Origin: Nostoc cf. commune SO-36
Lineage (GTDB): Bacteria > Cyanobacteriota > Cyanobacteriia > Cyanobacteriales > Nostocaceae
NCBI RefSeq assembly: GCF_023734775.1
Contig: NZ_AP025733.1
Location: forward strand, 186,001 to 250,000
Length of the DNA: 64,000 nt
Direction: 5' to 3'
Shown here: positions 7,754 to 17,101 of the stretch, one piece after another
Numbering within the stretch: the first letter of the stretch is position 1
Layout: every line of letters starts with the position of its first letter
Translations under genes and position numbers: made by a program
The notes under the pieces: model-generated
Told to the model about the DNA's origin: nothing
The model's input: the letters and a program-made list of their open reading frames with translations, nothing else
Databases searched by the model: none

Positions 7754-8014
7754 TTACCAATCGCTTTCGTTGATATCACCAGACACTTTTTTGCTAGATT
7801 TAGCCTTATTTATCTGAAACTCTGAGGCTTTCAAGACAGGCATTGCCGCTTGTTTTACCGAAGCTTTAGCTTGGTGATAGAGGAATTGGGTTATTCCATC
7901 CGCGTCTTCCCCATCTTCCACTTGCGCCCAGAGAGAACAACCTAATTCCAGTGATTCGTAGTCGCCAAGGTTGAATTTTCTGGAGTAACTAACAGATACA
8001 GTTGTGAATTTCAT
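7754..8014 (-). CDS. Conserved plasmid/phage-type small protein
   Basis: An 86-residue protein beginning MKFTTVSVSYSRKFNLGDYE, with a beta-rich first half that resembles small proteins found beside recombination genes of plasmids and phages. The neighbour downstream is the ERF fragment, which fits a recombination module. I cannot give a function. Confidence 0.5.
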   Translation of the reverse strand: MKFTTVSVSYSRKFNLGDYESLELGCSLWAQVEDGEDADGITQFLYHQAKASVKQAAMPVLKASEFQINKAKSSKKVSGDINESDW

Positions 8015-8022
8015 TTTGGTTA

Positions 8023-8250
8023 TTAATTTTCTTCGTTAGTATCAACCATTTCAATGTTGAGTCTTTGACACAAATCGCTAGCTTTTACACCAATAATTCC
8101 TGGCTCAATTTCAGTAGATAACTCCTCGATAATTGAGTGAAAGCCAGGATCTTGTTCATTGATTTCCACCTCAATTAAACCTGCATTATTCGATACAACA
8201 GTTGCCCAAGTTGGTAAAGTTTGAGGAATACTCGTTGCGTAGAATTTCAT
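8023..8250 (-). CDS. Small hypothetical protein
   Basis: A 75-residue acidic protein. Its ATG overlaps the stop of the gene upstream by four bases (8247-8250). No family recognised. Confidence 0.5.
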   Translation of the reverse strand: MKFYATSIPQTLPTWATVVSNNAGLIEVEINEQDPGFHSIIEELSTEIEPGIIGVKASDLCQRLNIEMVDTNEEN

Positions 8251-8462
8251 ACTTGTGATTCCTGATTAAACTTGACTTCAACAACTTCTTCCAAACACCC
8301 TATCGCTTCACTCAAATAATGCAGGACATCGCCTACATGGGTTGCAGCTTCTGGGTCAATCTTTTTATCAGCAATCAACGAAAGCCAGTTTTCATCTTGA
8401 GCAATCGTCTGAATATCGAGGTAGCACGAATTGAATTGGTTCAGTATTTCTGTGGTTTTCAT
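8247..8462 (-). CDS. Small hypothetical protein
   Basis: A 71-residue helical, acidic protein (MKTTEILNQFNSCYLDIQTI and on). It is coupled to the next gene by an ATGA overlap. No family recognised. Confidence 0.5.
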   Translation of the reverse strand: MKTTEILNQFNSCYLDIQTIAQDENWLSLIADKKIDPEAATHVGDVLHYLSEAIGCLEEVVEVKFNQESQV

Positions 8463-8527
8463 TGGTATTATTTATGAAGCTAAATAGTTTTATTGAGGAG
8501 GTGGGCTGTCAAGACCCACCTTTTTCC

Positions 8528-8956
8528 TTACGCTGCAACCAAACCGCTAGTTTCTGGCGTTGGTACGTATCTCTTCAAGCGTTCCCACTCTTCACTCGTC
8601 AGTGCATCAAATTCAATATCTAGCAACTCTTCTTCTGTGGGTGGTTTTTCTGTAGTCGCTGTTAATCTACCTGTAATTACCATGAAGTCATTTAATCCCA
8701 CTGCTGCATCAACCGGCTTGGCGTATCGAATCTTATCTACAGCATTCGACCAGTGCGTAATGTGTTGAAATATCACCCCAATCATGGAATGAGCTTTGTA
8801 TACTCGATAAACTCTGGGGCAGGCTCCATTCACGTAAACAAGCTTGTAGGGAGGAATTTCTTGTACCTCTGCATTGGGGTCTGTTGGAGGGAGGAGAATT
8901 CTCTCGTGACAATTGCCTACTTCAAGTGAGAGGTTACTTGCTGCACTTTGTGTCAT
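8528..8956 (-). CDS. Plasmid-type hypothetical protein
   Basis: A 142-residue protein. The middle (YKLVYVNGACPRVYRVYKAH) and the C-terminal acidic stretch (PPTEEELLDIEFDALTSEEW) are typical of uncharacterised cyanobacterial plasmid proteins. The gene to its left in reading direction is also uncharacterised. No catalytic motif is seen. Confidence 0.45.
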   Translation of the reverse strand: MTQSAASNLSLEVGNCHERILLPPTDPNAEVQEIPPYKLVYVNGACPRVYRVYKAHSMIGVIFQHITHWSNAVDKIRYAKPVDAAVGLNDFMVITGRLTATTEKPPTEEELLDIEFDALTSEEWERLKRYVPTPETSGLVAA

Positions 8957-9037
8957 GATTATTATTTCTTAAGCGATTACACTTTGGAGGCGATTGCAAT
9001 TCTTTTGGTGTGCAATCGCCCTTTCTCCAACAGACCC

Positions 9038-9304
9038 TTACGCCGCTACTGCCGTTCGGACTCCCAACAACGCAATCACATCTTTTGCACTGCCAGCAAC
9101 CCGATTCACCCCGTACTGTCTCGGTCTTGCGTACCAGCTTTGGTCATTGCACCCGATGAAGCCGACCAAATGCCCGTCTCGGTAGAGTTTGGCACTGAAC
9201 GAAAGCCAGTCAATCTCACCGTGGTACACACCAAAAGCAGTGCAGGCTTTTTCTAGTTCCTCGCTTAATCGTTCGTTGCGCTCCAGGGGTGTTTCTGTTG
9301 ACAC
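9038..9304 (-). CDS. Plasmid-type hypothetical protein, possibly truncated
   Basis: An 88-residue frame with a GTG start at 9304. The core (GEIDWLSFSAKLYRDGHLVG) resembles part of the 266-residue protein encoded at 47,945-48,745 (DCDWLSLSIQPYPDKVIGYA), so it may be a shortened relative. It lies 8 bases after the TnpB stop, so the TnpB element may have landed at its 5' end and removed part of it. Confidence 0.45.
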   Translation of the reverse strand: MSTETPLERNERLSEELEKACTAFGVYHGEIDWLSFSAKLYRDGHLVGFIGCNDQSWYARPRQYGVNRVAGSAKDVIALLGVRTAVAA

Positions 9305-9312
9305 TTCTCGAC

Positions 9313-10527
9313 CTAAAGGTACGAGGATTCTTGCTTCATAGGGATTCCAGTGAATTTACCCTCAGCAAGCATCTTGACCGTATGCCCTACGGCTGCAAGC
9401 CCCCTTAACAGAATTACTTGTGCGGCTGCAACATCTCTATCAGCTATATAGCCGCAATTTGAACAAACATGAGTACGAACAGAAAGCTCTTTTTTGCCTG
9501 TCTCAACTCCGCAACTAGGACAAATCTGGCTGGTTTTGCGACTGTCTACTTTCTGGAAATAGACACCACGTTTAAAACAAGTCTGCTGTAGTATGTTGAA
9601 AAATTGCCCAAAACCAGCATCTAAACAGTGTTTGCCCAAGATTCCACGGGATAAACCAACTAAATTTAAATCTTCAACAAACACCATCCCTGTATCATCA
9701 CAGATTTTATGAGACATCTTTCTATGCCAGTCTTTACGACAATTGGCGATGTATTCATGTAAAGATGCAACTTTCTTCTGAGCTTTCTTCCAATTGTTCG
9801 AGCCAATACGTTTTCTTGAGACACGCTTTTGTAGCAATTTCAGCTTACGTTCGGCATCTACAAAAAACCTCGGACGCTTAACAAGAATACCATTAGAAGT
9901 TGCAATAAAACTTGTTAAGCCTACGTCAATTCCTATTGCTTCACCGTGCGGGATTGGTTGTGGTAAAGATACATCCCATTGCACAATTAGCATTACATAC
10001 CAACCAGAAGCACGTTTAACAATTTGAGCTTGTTTAACCCTACCACTATCAGGCATTTGCCGTGATTGATAAAATTTAACCCAACCGAGCTTTGGTAGTT
10101 TAACCTTTCCCTTCTGAATGGGATCAACACCTAATTGGGGAAATACAAAAGAGCGCATTCTCCCAGGTTTTTTAAATCTGGGAAATCCATTGTTGCGTTT
10201 CCACATTGCAATAAAAGCATTTTCAAGCCGTTTTAGAGCTTGTCGCAAAACTTGCGCTGCAACTCCACCAAGTTTAGGATATTTCTTTTTTGCTTGAGTT
10301 AATCCTTTGCATTGATTGAAGTAGTTTGGTCGTGGTGTCTCAACAGGAATGATGTACTCAGAGCGTAGTGAACAAGCATTAATCTGACAAGAACGAGATT
10401 TAATCCAGTCTTTGCGCTCTGTCAAAGCATAGTTATAGACACGGCGGCATTGTTCTAACCAGTCTTCAAATAATGCTATTTGGCTTTGTGTGGGTTTAAG
10501 TTTAAATTCGTAGGTCAGAGTGAACAC
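9313..10527 (-). CDS. tnpB: TnpB-type RNA-guided nuclease of an IS200/IS605-family element
   Basis: A 404-residue protein with the whole TnpB layout: an N-terminal HTH/OrfB_IS605 part, RuvC-like acidic residues at GIDVGL (Asp201) and VFVEDLN (Glu285), a zinc finger with CPSC (336-339) and CSNC (355-358), and the final acidic motif ADRDVAAA (362-369). TnpB enzymes cut DNA with a guide RNA from the 3' end of the element. No tnpA lies beside it, so it is a solitary tnpB element. Only 8 bases separate its stop from the next gene start. Confidence 0.85.
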   Translation of the reverse strand: MFTLTYEFKLKPTQSQIALFEDWLEQCRRVYNYALTERKDWIKSRSCQINACSLRSEYIIPVETPRPNYFNQCKGLTQAKKKYPKLGGVAAQVLRQALKRLENAFIAMWKRNNGFPRFKKPGRMRSFVFPQLGVDPIQKGKVKLPKLGWVKFYQSRQMPDSGRVKQAQIVKRASGWYVMLIVQWDVSLPQPIPHGEAIGIDVGLTSFIATSNGILVKRPRFFVDAERKLKLLQKRVSRKRIGSNNWKKAQKKVASLHEYIANCRKDWHRKMSHKICDDTGMVFVEDLNLVGLSRGILGKHCLDAGFGQFFNILQQTCFKRGVYFQKVDSRKTSQICPSCGVETGKKELSVRTHVCSNCGYIADRDVAAAQVILLRGLAAVGHTVKMLAEGKFTGIPMKQESSYL

Positions 10528-10698
10528 TTGAACTATCTCCTAGTTCTTTTTAGTTTTGACTAACCAACTAAATACCTAACAATTTGCGGATCTATGGCAG
10601 TAATCCGCTTTTTAATTGATTGTGGGTTGCATTGTTCTAATTGATGAATGAAGAGATTATTCAGGAGCCAGGAGAGAATGCTGACTCCTGACTTCTGT

Positions 10699-11385
10699 TT
10701 ACACTGCTACTAACTCTGGATTCTCAAGCAAATGTCGCAATTCATCAGAACTCATTTGCTCAAGCGGTTGGTATTGCAAGTATTCATCAACAGGTATTGT
10801 TTCGGCAGTGGGTAACATCTCAGCTTTCGACAACCACCAAACTGCATCTAGCGCTGAGTTGCACAATATACGTTTTTGTTTTTCCTCTGTACGCATTACC
10901 CACCAGCCGTTGTCAGTGCATCCCACTTCACCCAGCTTGTAATCGCTGCTGTAAATACCATCGTCCAGGATTTCAAAGCCAAACTTCTCGCATTCAGCAA
11001 AAACCTGGGACATGATTTCGTTACCAGTGGTGCAAACTTCTTCTGGTTGTGGAGTTGGCAATGGAGCTTCGAGCGTGCCTTGTTTATGATGCCAAGTAAT
11101 ATAACTGTTGCATTTAGCCCAGGTATTGGCGCGATGTTTTTCTTTGGCGTTAACCATGACTACCCAAGGCTGAGTTAAGTCATCGTCGTAGGTGATAGCT
11201 GCTACTAACTTTTCACCAAGATAATATTCGTGATCGTAGAAAGATATTTCGACTGTTGTTAAATGTTCTGGTGCTACAGCTTCCGCTTGGGTTTTGAGAT
11301 GGTGGTTTAGTTCAGCTTGTGCTAGGGCTTGCTCATCAACAGAAGAACTAGGAATTGCTTGCTGTGTATATGTTGTATAAGGCAT
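10699..11385 (-). CDS. Plasmid-type hypothetical protein
   Basis: A 228-residue acidic protein with a C-terminal patch (NGWWVMRTEEKQKRILCNSA, then LDAVWWLSKAE). No family recognised. Its 5' leader (11,386-11,513) shares order and spacing of structural elements with the leader of the gene at 47,945-48,745, suggesting a common control. Confidence 0.45.
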   Translation of the reverse strand: MPYTTYTQQAIPSSSVDEQALAQAELNHHLKTQAEAVAPEHLTTVEISFYDHEYYLGEKLVAAITYDDDLTQPWVVMVNAKEKHRANTWAKCNSYITWHHKQGTLEAPLPTPQPEEVCTTGNEIMSQVFAECEKFGFEILDDGIYSSDYKLGEVGCTDNGWWVMRTEEKQKRILCNSALDAVWWLSKAEMLPTAETIPVDEYLQYQPLEQMSSDELRHLLENPELVAV

Positions 11386-11513
11386 AATAGAGTTCCTTGA
11401 TAAAAGGGGAAAAGGCGATCGCTGAGTTTTCCAGACATGAGCGATCGCTTTTGTTATATGTGCAAACGACGTTGTGGTTTAGCACAACGCTTTCAAAAAA
11501 ATTTGGCGTAGCC
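11386..11513 (-). promoter_or_regulatory. Structured leader, shared with a second gene
   Basis: Moving away from the ATG there are a hairpin formed by two GCGATCGC octamers (11,414-11,451), a second hairpin GTTGTG...CACAAC (11,471-11,488), and the motif TTGGCGTAGCC (11,503-11,513). The same three elements in the same order and nearly the same spacing precede the gene ending at 48,745. Confidence 0.45.
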
Positions 11514-11800
11514 ATCAAAGCTAGTTGCTAAGAGCATTATCAAGACAGCAGACGGCAGCATCAGGGGACGTGTACAGCTTTAACAACGTCAAAAGCTAAT
11601 CGTCTAACGTCTTTTGTTAATCATTTATTAAGTGCAAATCCATTTCCCATCTGTGTACCCATCGCCTTCTCTGGTTGCGCCAGTGCCTCAGTTGTTCCTC
11701 AAGCGGTCACTCTGGATTGTGCTGTCAAAGTTCAGATAGTGCAAACCCTTTTTGCGTTCGGGTGCAGGCGGTTACGTTTCCTTGCCCTTACACCTATAAT
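11514..11800. other. Intergenic stretch without a gene
   Basis: No convincing ORF, tRNA or terminator. The sequence has no clear repeats apart from its position between two divergent units, so it probably holds promoters for both directions. Confidence 0.4.
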
Positions 11801-12045
11801 ATAAACCATTAGCTAATGGTTGTCAACTGTTAAGAGCATCATTATTTTATGCTTGATTTTTATAAACCATCAGCTTATGATTCATAGAAGATAGCTAATA
11901 TTTTGATGCTTTAGTTAAAGGAGGTGAATTCAGCAGCAGTTCTTACCTTGGCATCATTATTAATCTCTGAAATTCCATAAACCATTAGCTGTCAGTTGTC
12001 AACCAACAACTAATAGTTAATGCTTCAATCAAAGGAGGTGAATTA
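11801..12045 (+). promoter_or_regulatory. Palindromic operator-like repeats before the XRE gene
   Basis: AACCATTAGCTAATGGTT at 11,804-11,821 is a perfect 18-bp palindrome. Degenerate copies start with ATAAACCATCAGCTTATG (about 11,861) and ATAAACCATTAGCTGTCA (about 11,977). The phrase AAAGGAGGTGAATT occurs twice (about 11,918 and 12,032); the second is the ribosome binding site of the XRE gene, while the first leads nowhere. The region looks like a partial duplication of a promoter-operator unit. Confidence 0.5.
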
Positions 12046-12049
12046 GGAG

Positions 12050-12322
12050 ATGGAAGTGAAAGTAACGATTACGATTGATGTTCCAGGGTTAGAGAATGAT
12101 TTAGCTGAGGCAATGAAGCAGAAGGGTCTATCTTTTCAAAAACTTGGTGAAGCCGCAGGTGTTACAGGTACGGCTGTCTGGCAAATAACCAGCAACAAGA
12201 ATAAATCTATTAAGGTGGAAACTCTCGGCAGAATCGCTAAGGTACTGGGAATTGAGTGTCAACCCAATATAGAATCACTTGCGATTGAAGAGGTTAAAAG
12301 TGCATTTGGCGAAACCTCCTAA
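12050..12322 (+). CDS. XRE-type helix-turn-helix regulator
   Basis: A 90-residue protein. Residues 15-70 (LENDLAEAMKQKGLSFQKLG, then AAGVTGTAVWQI) form an XRE helix-turn-helix. The start is fixed by a strong AAAGGAGGTGAATT site. The N-terminal strand MEVKVTITIDV resembles the start of the XRE protein encoded at 49,319-49,651. The palindromes upstream are candidate operators, so autoregulation is likely (inference). Confidence 0.65.
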   Translation: MEVKVTITIDVPGLENDLAEAMKQKGLSFQKLGEAAGVTGTAVWQITSNKNKSIKVETLGRIAKVLGIECQPNIESLAIEEVKSAFGETS

Positions 12323-12390
12323 CTAAAAGCGATCGCCCACCGTCCAAAGTTTGCGATCGCCCCAACTAAACCCTGAAGAAAGGAATAGCT

Positions 12391-13102
12391 ATGTCTAACC
12401 TATCAGTTTTTAGCTTTGAGTCTCAAGAAGTTAGATTTGTTGGTACAGCAGAAAAAACCAGAATGGGTGGCTGCTGATGTGTGTGCTTGTTTGCAATTAA
12501 GGGATACAAGTAAAGCACTAGAGACTTTGGAGCCATCCGAAAAGGGTACGAAGAATGTTCGTACCCTTGGTGGTGAGCAAGAAATGTTGACTGTCAATGA
12601 ACCAGGGCTTTATCGTCTTGTATTTAAGTCCCGTAAACCAGTTGCCAAACGTTTCCAGTACTGGGTGTTTCATGAAGTCCTACCCTCTATTCGTAAGACA
12701 GGTGGATACTCGGTTGCTCCAGGAACCATGACCCAGATTCAAATCCTTGCTGCACTCGCCCAACAGATGGCAGAACAAGAGCAAAGGCTATTGGAACAAG
12801 AACGCCGTCACAACGAAGTACTGGCAAGACTAAAAGCGGTTGAAGTTGAACAAGATCGGTTCAATAGCCCATGTGGTCACAAGTACAGCGTTATGGGTTT
12901 TGCTAAACTTCGAGGACTTGAGATATCACTCTCACAAGCCGGCAGCAAGGGAAAGAAAGCTAGCGCGTTATGCCGCAAGCAGGGGGTAGAAGTTGAACAG
13001 ATACATGACCCAAGGTTCGGCTATGTGGGTTTATACCCTGAAAGCATTTTAGATCAAGTCTTTTCTAGCAATTCAAAAGATTTTGCGATCGCTCGGCACT
13101 AA
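12391..13102 (+). pseudogene. Bro-N domain antirepressor-like protein, frameshifted
   Basis: An ATG at 12,391 with a good AAAGGAA site starts MSNLSVFSFESQEVRFVGTA, then an A6 run (12,452-12,457) puts the frame off by one. The matching Bro-N sequence (KPEWVAADVCACLQLRDTSK and on to VLPSIRKTGGYS) continues in the +1 frame to 13,102. One base fewer in the A run would make a single 236-residue protein. Bro-N proteins are found in phages and mobile elements, often as antirepressors. A real +1 mutation, phase variation or a sequencing error are all possible. Confidence 0.65.
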
Positions 13103-13241
13103 ACAAAGTGCGAAGTAGTTTTTAAGAAAGCATATTCACAAATAGTTCAGGGTTCTAACTCGGTGAAGTATTAAGTCTGCACCGTCAATATTTTCATGCT
13201 CAAAACCCAATGAAGGATGAGAACAAAACATAGAGGGGAAA

Positions 13242-13414
13242 ATGAGTAATTCTGTTGTATGCAATCGCAGCGATTTTGCAATAGTCGTTCCATCGTTTTT
13301 AGACGACTATGGGCTTAATCCTCAAGAGTATCGTTTATATGGGCACATAGTTAGACGAGCCGGAAAAGACGGATGTTTTGAATCAATTCCTAACATGGCA
13401 GCAATCTGTTTAAA
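13242..13414 (+). pseudogene. HTH-type plasmid protein cut by an IS
   Basis: The first 57 codons (FAIVVPSFLDDYGLNPQEYR, then LYGHIVRRAGKDGCFESIPN) match the N-terminal part of helix-turn-helix proteins related to plasmid replication initiators and phage DnaD-like proteins. The IS begins at 13,415 inside the gene. The sequence after the IS (from 14,972) does not clearly continue the family, so the rest may have been lost. Confidence 0.55.
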
Positions 13415-14971
13415 GGGACTTCCAGAAAATAAAATATACAGTTAATGAAAATGATAATCATTGTGAGGGGGGAGGAAGAGGCTGCCGACGGCAGCCTCTT
13501 CCTCCCCATTTTGTAGTAAATTCGATGATGATTGAATTTGTGGGTGGAAAAAAGTGTCTATAGAATTAACAGATTCACTGAAGAAGTTGTTGAAAGAAAC
13601 CGCACAGCAATTAAAAGGAGCAGCGAAGCGTAAATTTATAGCACAAACAGTTATGGCATTAGGACACGGAGGGCAGTCTAAAGCAGAGAGAGAGCTAGGA
13701 TGGAATCGTGTAACTATTGGTAAAGGAGTTAAAGAATTAAATAGTGGTATCATTTGTGTGGATAATTATCGAGGTAGAGGGCGTTATAAATCAGAAGCCA
13801 AACTGCCAAATCTTTTAGAAGATATAAAAAAATTGGTCGATTCTCAAAGTCAAATAGACCCTACTTTTAAAAGCCAAAGACTATATACACGCCTTTCTGC
13901 TGCGGAAGTGAGGCATCAATTAATTAAGAAATTTGGTTATGCAGATGAAGAATTACCAACTTCAGAAACAATTCGTGTCAAGTTAAATGATTTAGGGTAT
14001 CGCCTCAAAAGGGTTGCCAAAATTCAACCTCAAAAAAAATTCCCGAAACTGATGCAATCTTTGAGCAATTAGCTATAGTTCACCAAGAAACTTCAGAAGA
14101 TCCAAGCGTTTTACGCTTAAGTTTGGATGCAAAAGCTCGTGTCAATATCGGCTCCTTTGATCGTGGTGGTAGAAATCGAGTACCAACGGAAACTGATGAC
14201 CATGACTTCAAACCAAAAACAACTGTGGCTCCTTATGGCATCTTCCTTCCAGAGGTTGACGAGCTATTTTTATATTTCACAGAATCCAAAGTAACTAGCG
14301 ATTTTATCGTTGACATTTTAGAGGATTTTTGGAAATCAGAAAGCTGGCGATTTTCGGAAATAAAAACAATACTAATTAATCAAGATAATGGAGGAGAGAA
14401 TAGTTCTCGACGTACTCAGTTTATGAAACGTATAGTTGAATTTGCTCAATCATACAAATTAAATATACGTTTAGCTTACTATCCTCCCTATCACAGTAAA
14501 TATAATCCCATTGAAAGAACTTGGGCTGCCTTGGAAAATCATTGGAATGGCAGTATTTTAGATCAAGTTGAAACTGCATTAAATTTTGCTAAAACTATGA
14601 CATGGAATGGAAAAAGTCCAGTTGTTAAGTTAGTTACTCAAACTTACTCTAGCGGAGTTCGTTTAACTAAAAAAGCCATGCAAGAAATTGAAAATAAGAT
14701 TGAACGTTTGACTAATTTTACCGAAGATAATTTACCAAATTTAGGTAAGTGGTTTATTGATATCTGTTGTGGAGTAACGTAATTTCCAAAAAGTTAAAAG
14801 CGCCAAAATAATCGATATCAATTCTGCTCACTGCATTTAAGAACTATCTTTGTGCAGACATTTGTCTTGCATATTTATTGGGAGAGAGCGGTTGCCGAAG
14901 GCAACCGCTCTCTCCCTCCTTAAAATGATTATCATTTTTATTTAGTGTATATTTTATTCTCTGGAAGTCCC
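13415..14971 (+). mobile_element. ISAzo13-like insertion sequence, copy 1
   Basis: The element is 1,557 bp. Terminal inverted repeats are GGGACTTCCAGAAAATAAA (left) and the complement of TTTATTCTCTGGAAGTCCC (right). Just inside each end lies AATGATAATCATT (13,450-13,462; inverted at 14,924-14,936) and a long hairpin (13,469-13,507 and 14,880-14,916). The flanks AAA and TAA agree at two of three positions, so the target duplication is uncertain. Confidence 0.8.
13554..14782 (+). CDS. ISAzo13-family transposase made by a -1 frameshift
   Basis: Two overlapping frames encode one transposase. The first (13,554-14,072) holds the HTH part (TVMALGHGGQSKAERELGWN). The second begins after an A8 run at 14,032-14,039 and continues as IPETDAIFEQLAIVHQ. 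It then holds the DDE region (INQDNGGENSSRRTQFMKR and YYPPYHSKYNPIERTWAALE). A -1 slip on the A tract joins them. This layout is known for several IS families. Both halves are intact, so it may be active. Confidence 0.8.
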
Positions 14972-15062
14972 TAATCAATGTGAATTAGTTATTGTGTCAG
15001 GGCGAGTGGTTGATATCAAATGGGTTGACTTTTAAACAGCAAACTCAATACCAGAGTGTCTT

Positions 15063-15182
15063 ATGGAATACTACAAGCAGAACGAATACTTACAAACTTG
15101 GAATTGTCAAGATATTCCGGGTGAATATAATTTCCACCAGCTTATATGTCAAGAGGTAGTTAATAAGGAGAAAAAGGAGTGA
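15063..15182 (+). CDS. 39-residue small protein coupled to the DUF488-like gene
   Basis: An ATG at 15,063 opens MEYYKQNEYLQTWNCQDIPG and ends at a TGA that overlaps the GTG start of the next gene (GTGA at 15,179-15,182). Such overlaps usually mean translational coupling. No family recognised. Confidence 0.45.
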   Translation: MEYYKQNEYLQTWNCQDIPGEYNFHQLICQEVVNKEKKE

Positions 15183-15985
15183 CCATTTTTACCTCTTACT
15201 ATGCAGGAGAAATCAGAGGCGAAGCCGTCTCCATCTCTTTATATCCTCCAAAAGGCTTTCAAGGCAAGCACTTACCTTTATTTGCTCCAACGCCGGAGCT
15301 ACTGAAATGGTGGAAGTCTTCAGCGTCAGATATTAATGCTGAACAAGAATACACCCGCCAATTCCACGAAATTTTGCTTTGTAGGCAGCAGCTGATTGAT
15401 ATTTGGGTTGCAAAACAGCAGCAAAACTCACATGACATTACATTGTGCTGCTACGAAAAAACTGGCGATTTTTGCCATCGACATCAAGTTGGACGTGAAG
15501 TTATCCAACGGTATCTGCCTAAACTTTGGGGCGGGGAAGTTGGGTTAGGAACTGTTACCCAAGAGAAAATGCCCACAGATTGTGGACAAAAAATAATACT
15601 CCCTACTACATATCCACTTCAAGTATTGAGTCTGATCAAGAAATGTTATGAGTTGGGGTATCCTGTAAAGTGCGATCGCTTAGAATGCGGATACTACCAA
15701 GTTACCCTCAATGGAGAAGACTTAAGTGTGTGGTCAGAGTTGGGTGTGCTTGCTGTATTATCCGGGTTGCAGGAGAAGTTTTACCGTGAGCGCTTAATTC
15801 CGTCAGTGGCTATGGCTGCAAAAACAAGGGTTAAGAATAATCAGCAAGATATCAAGATGCCTTCGTGGATTTTGGCTAGTAATACTCAGTCGGAAGTTTC
15901 AGCCCTAGTGGATCAGCCAGCAACAGAAGAGTTAAAGCCATCCCGCGCAGAAACACGTATTGTTGAGCAGATGAGTCTGCTTTGA
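15179..15985 (+). CDS. DUF488-like protein with a C-terminal extension
   Basis: A 268-residue protein with GTG start. Residues 1-125 resemble DUF488 proteins, including the typical CCYEKTGDFCHRHQVG motif (compare LCFEK..HCHR). Residues 145-215 form a second small domain (LSLIKKCYELGYPVKCDRLE and on). DUF488 proteins are of unknown function and are common in mobile DNA. It lies upstream of the restriction-modification pair but is separated from it by a decayed fragment. Confidence 0.6.
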   Translation: MTIFTSYYAGEIRGEAVSISLYPPKGFQGKHLPLFAPTPELLKWWKSSASDINAEQEYTRQFHEILLCRQQLIDIWVAKQQQNSHDITLCCYEKTGDFCHRHQVGREVIQRYLPKLWGGEVGLGTVTQEKMPTDCGQKIILPTTYPLQVLSLIKKCYELGYPVKCDRLECGYYQVTLNGEDLSVWSELGVLAVLSGLQEKFYRERLIPSVAMAAKTRVKNNQQDIKMPSWILASNTQSEVSALVDQPATEELKPSRAETRIVEQMSLL

Positions 15986-16170
15986 CTATTGTTGCGCGGT
16001 CTGGATCGCATCTGGTGTTGATTGAAAAACTGAATTTGGTAGGGATTTTAAGAAAAAGCTCAGGTTTCAAGTATTTGCTCTCGTGTTGGAGTGACGATCC
16101 GGCTTTGCAGATTGTGATCAAGAAATTGCTGGTCAGTTTTCCCTAATGGAGGGTAGCAGTTATAGATGGG
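15986..16170 (+). pseudogene. Decayed copy of a repeated C-terminal module
   Basis: Translation of this stretch gives TIVARSGSHL ... SCWSDDPALQIVIKKLLVSF, followed by an in-frame TAA and then WRVAVIDG. It matches the end of the protein at 18,542-18,997 (AIVARANARP ... CWNDDPALQIVIKKLVAKYP QWAIVCVDG). It is a remnant of a shared module, third of three in the window. Confidence 0.6.
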
Positions 16171-16438
16171 AAATTACTTGAGCGCAATGAGTAAAAATTG
16201 CTGGACACATTGTAGCCATTGCCTCACTTTGATAAAAATTCCCTGTATACAGCGCTTCCTAGCTATTATGCAGCAATACAGTTTTTCTCCTTGCCCTCTC
16301 CTATCAAAGCTTTCAGATTTGGGGATGTACTTTATAGCTGCCGTAAGTACTGTATTTTGAGTTAATTGAGTTTCAATAATTGAAAACCAGTGGCTTCAAT
16401 ATAAAATATGGTGTTTAACCCTGTGTTTTCCTTTACCT
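16171..16438. other. Intergenic region before the restriction gene
   Basis: AT-rich and without a convincing gene. It most likely carries the promoter of the restriction-modification operon, but I see no clear -35/-10 pair. Confidence 0.35.
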
Positions 16439-17101
16439 ATGCCGATCTTGACAGCAGAAATCCTCTGCTTAGAAGCTGAAATATTTTCATTAGCCGAGTC
16501 TCAGCATCCAGAACCTCTGCTGTATGGTGTTACTGATGGAAAAGCTGTCGGAACTTACCTGGAACAGAAATTTCGACTTTACTTAAAAACTAAGTACGAT
16601 TTCATACAAGGAAACTCTGCAAGTGGTATTGATTTTCCGGGGTTGCTTATAGATATGAAGGTAACAAGTATTAGACAACCACAATCATCATGCCCATTCA
16701 AATCTGCGCGTCAAAAAATTTTTGGGCTTGGCTATTCGTTGCTTATCTTTGTCTACGATAAGGCAGATAATAGTATAAACCGCACGGCAACTCTGAATAT
16801 TTTGCATACGATTTACGTAAGCGCTGAAAGAACAGCAGATTTCCAGATGACACGTGGGATTTCTAATATTTTAGAAAACGAAGGTAATAAAGATGACCTA
16901 ATTTCTTTTATGCTCGACCGCAATTTGCCTGTTGACGAACTTGAAGCAAGTAACATCGCGGATGAAATATTGATCAATCCACCTTTACAGGGATTTTTAA
17001 CTATTTCCAATGCTTTGCAATGGCGGCTTCAGTATGGGAGAGTGATAGAACGTGCTGGTCAAGAAAAAGGTATAATTACCGTTTATAGAGCTAATCCCTG
17101 A
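16439..17101 (+). CDS. Type II restriction endonuclease, PD-(D/E)XK type
   Basis: A 220-residue protein. The catalytic core is visible as SGIDFPGLLIDMKVTS: Asp65, then Asp72-Met-Lys74, which fits a PD-(D/E)XK variant. A Gln-Pro-Gln-Ser-Ser-Cys-Pro patch follows at 80-86. Its stop overlaps the ATG of the methyltransferase by one base (TGATG), the usual arrangement of a restriction-modification pair. The target sequence cannot be told from the sequence. No control gene lies beside it. Confidence 0.75.
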   Translation: MPILTAEILCLEAEIFSLAESQHPEPLLYGVTDGKAVGTYLEQKFRLYLKTKYDFIQGNSASGIDFPGLLIDMKVTSIRQPQSSCPFKSARQKIFGLGYSLLIFVYDKADNSINRTATLNILHTIYVSAERTADFQMTRGISNILENEGNKDDLISFMLDRNLPVDELEASNIADEILINPPLQGFLTISNALQWRLQYGRVIERAGQEKGIITVYRANP

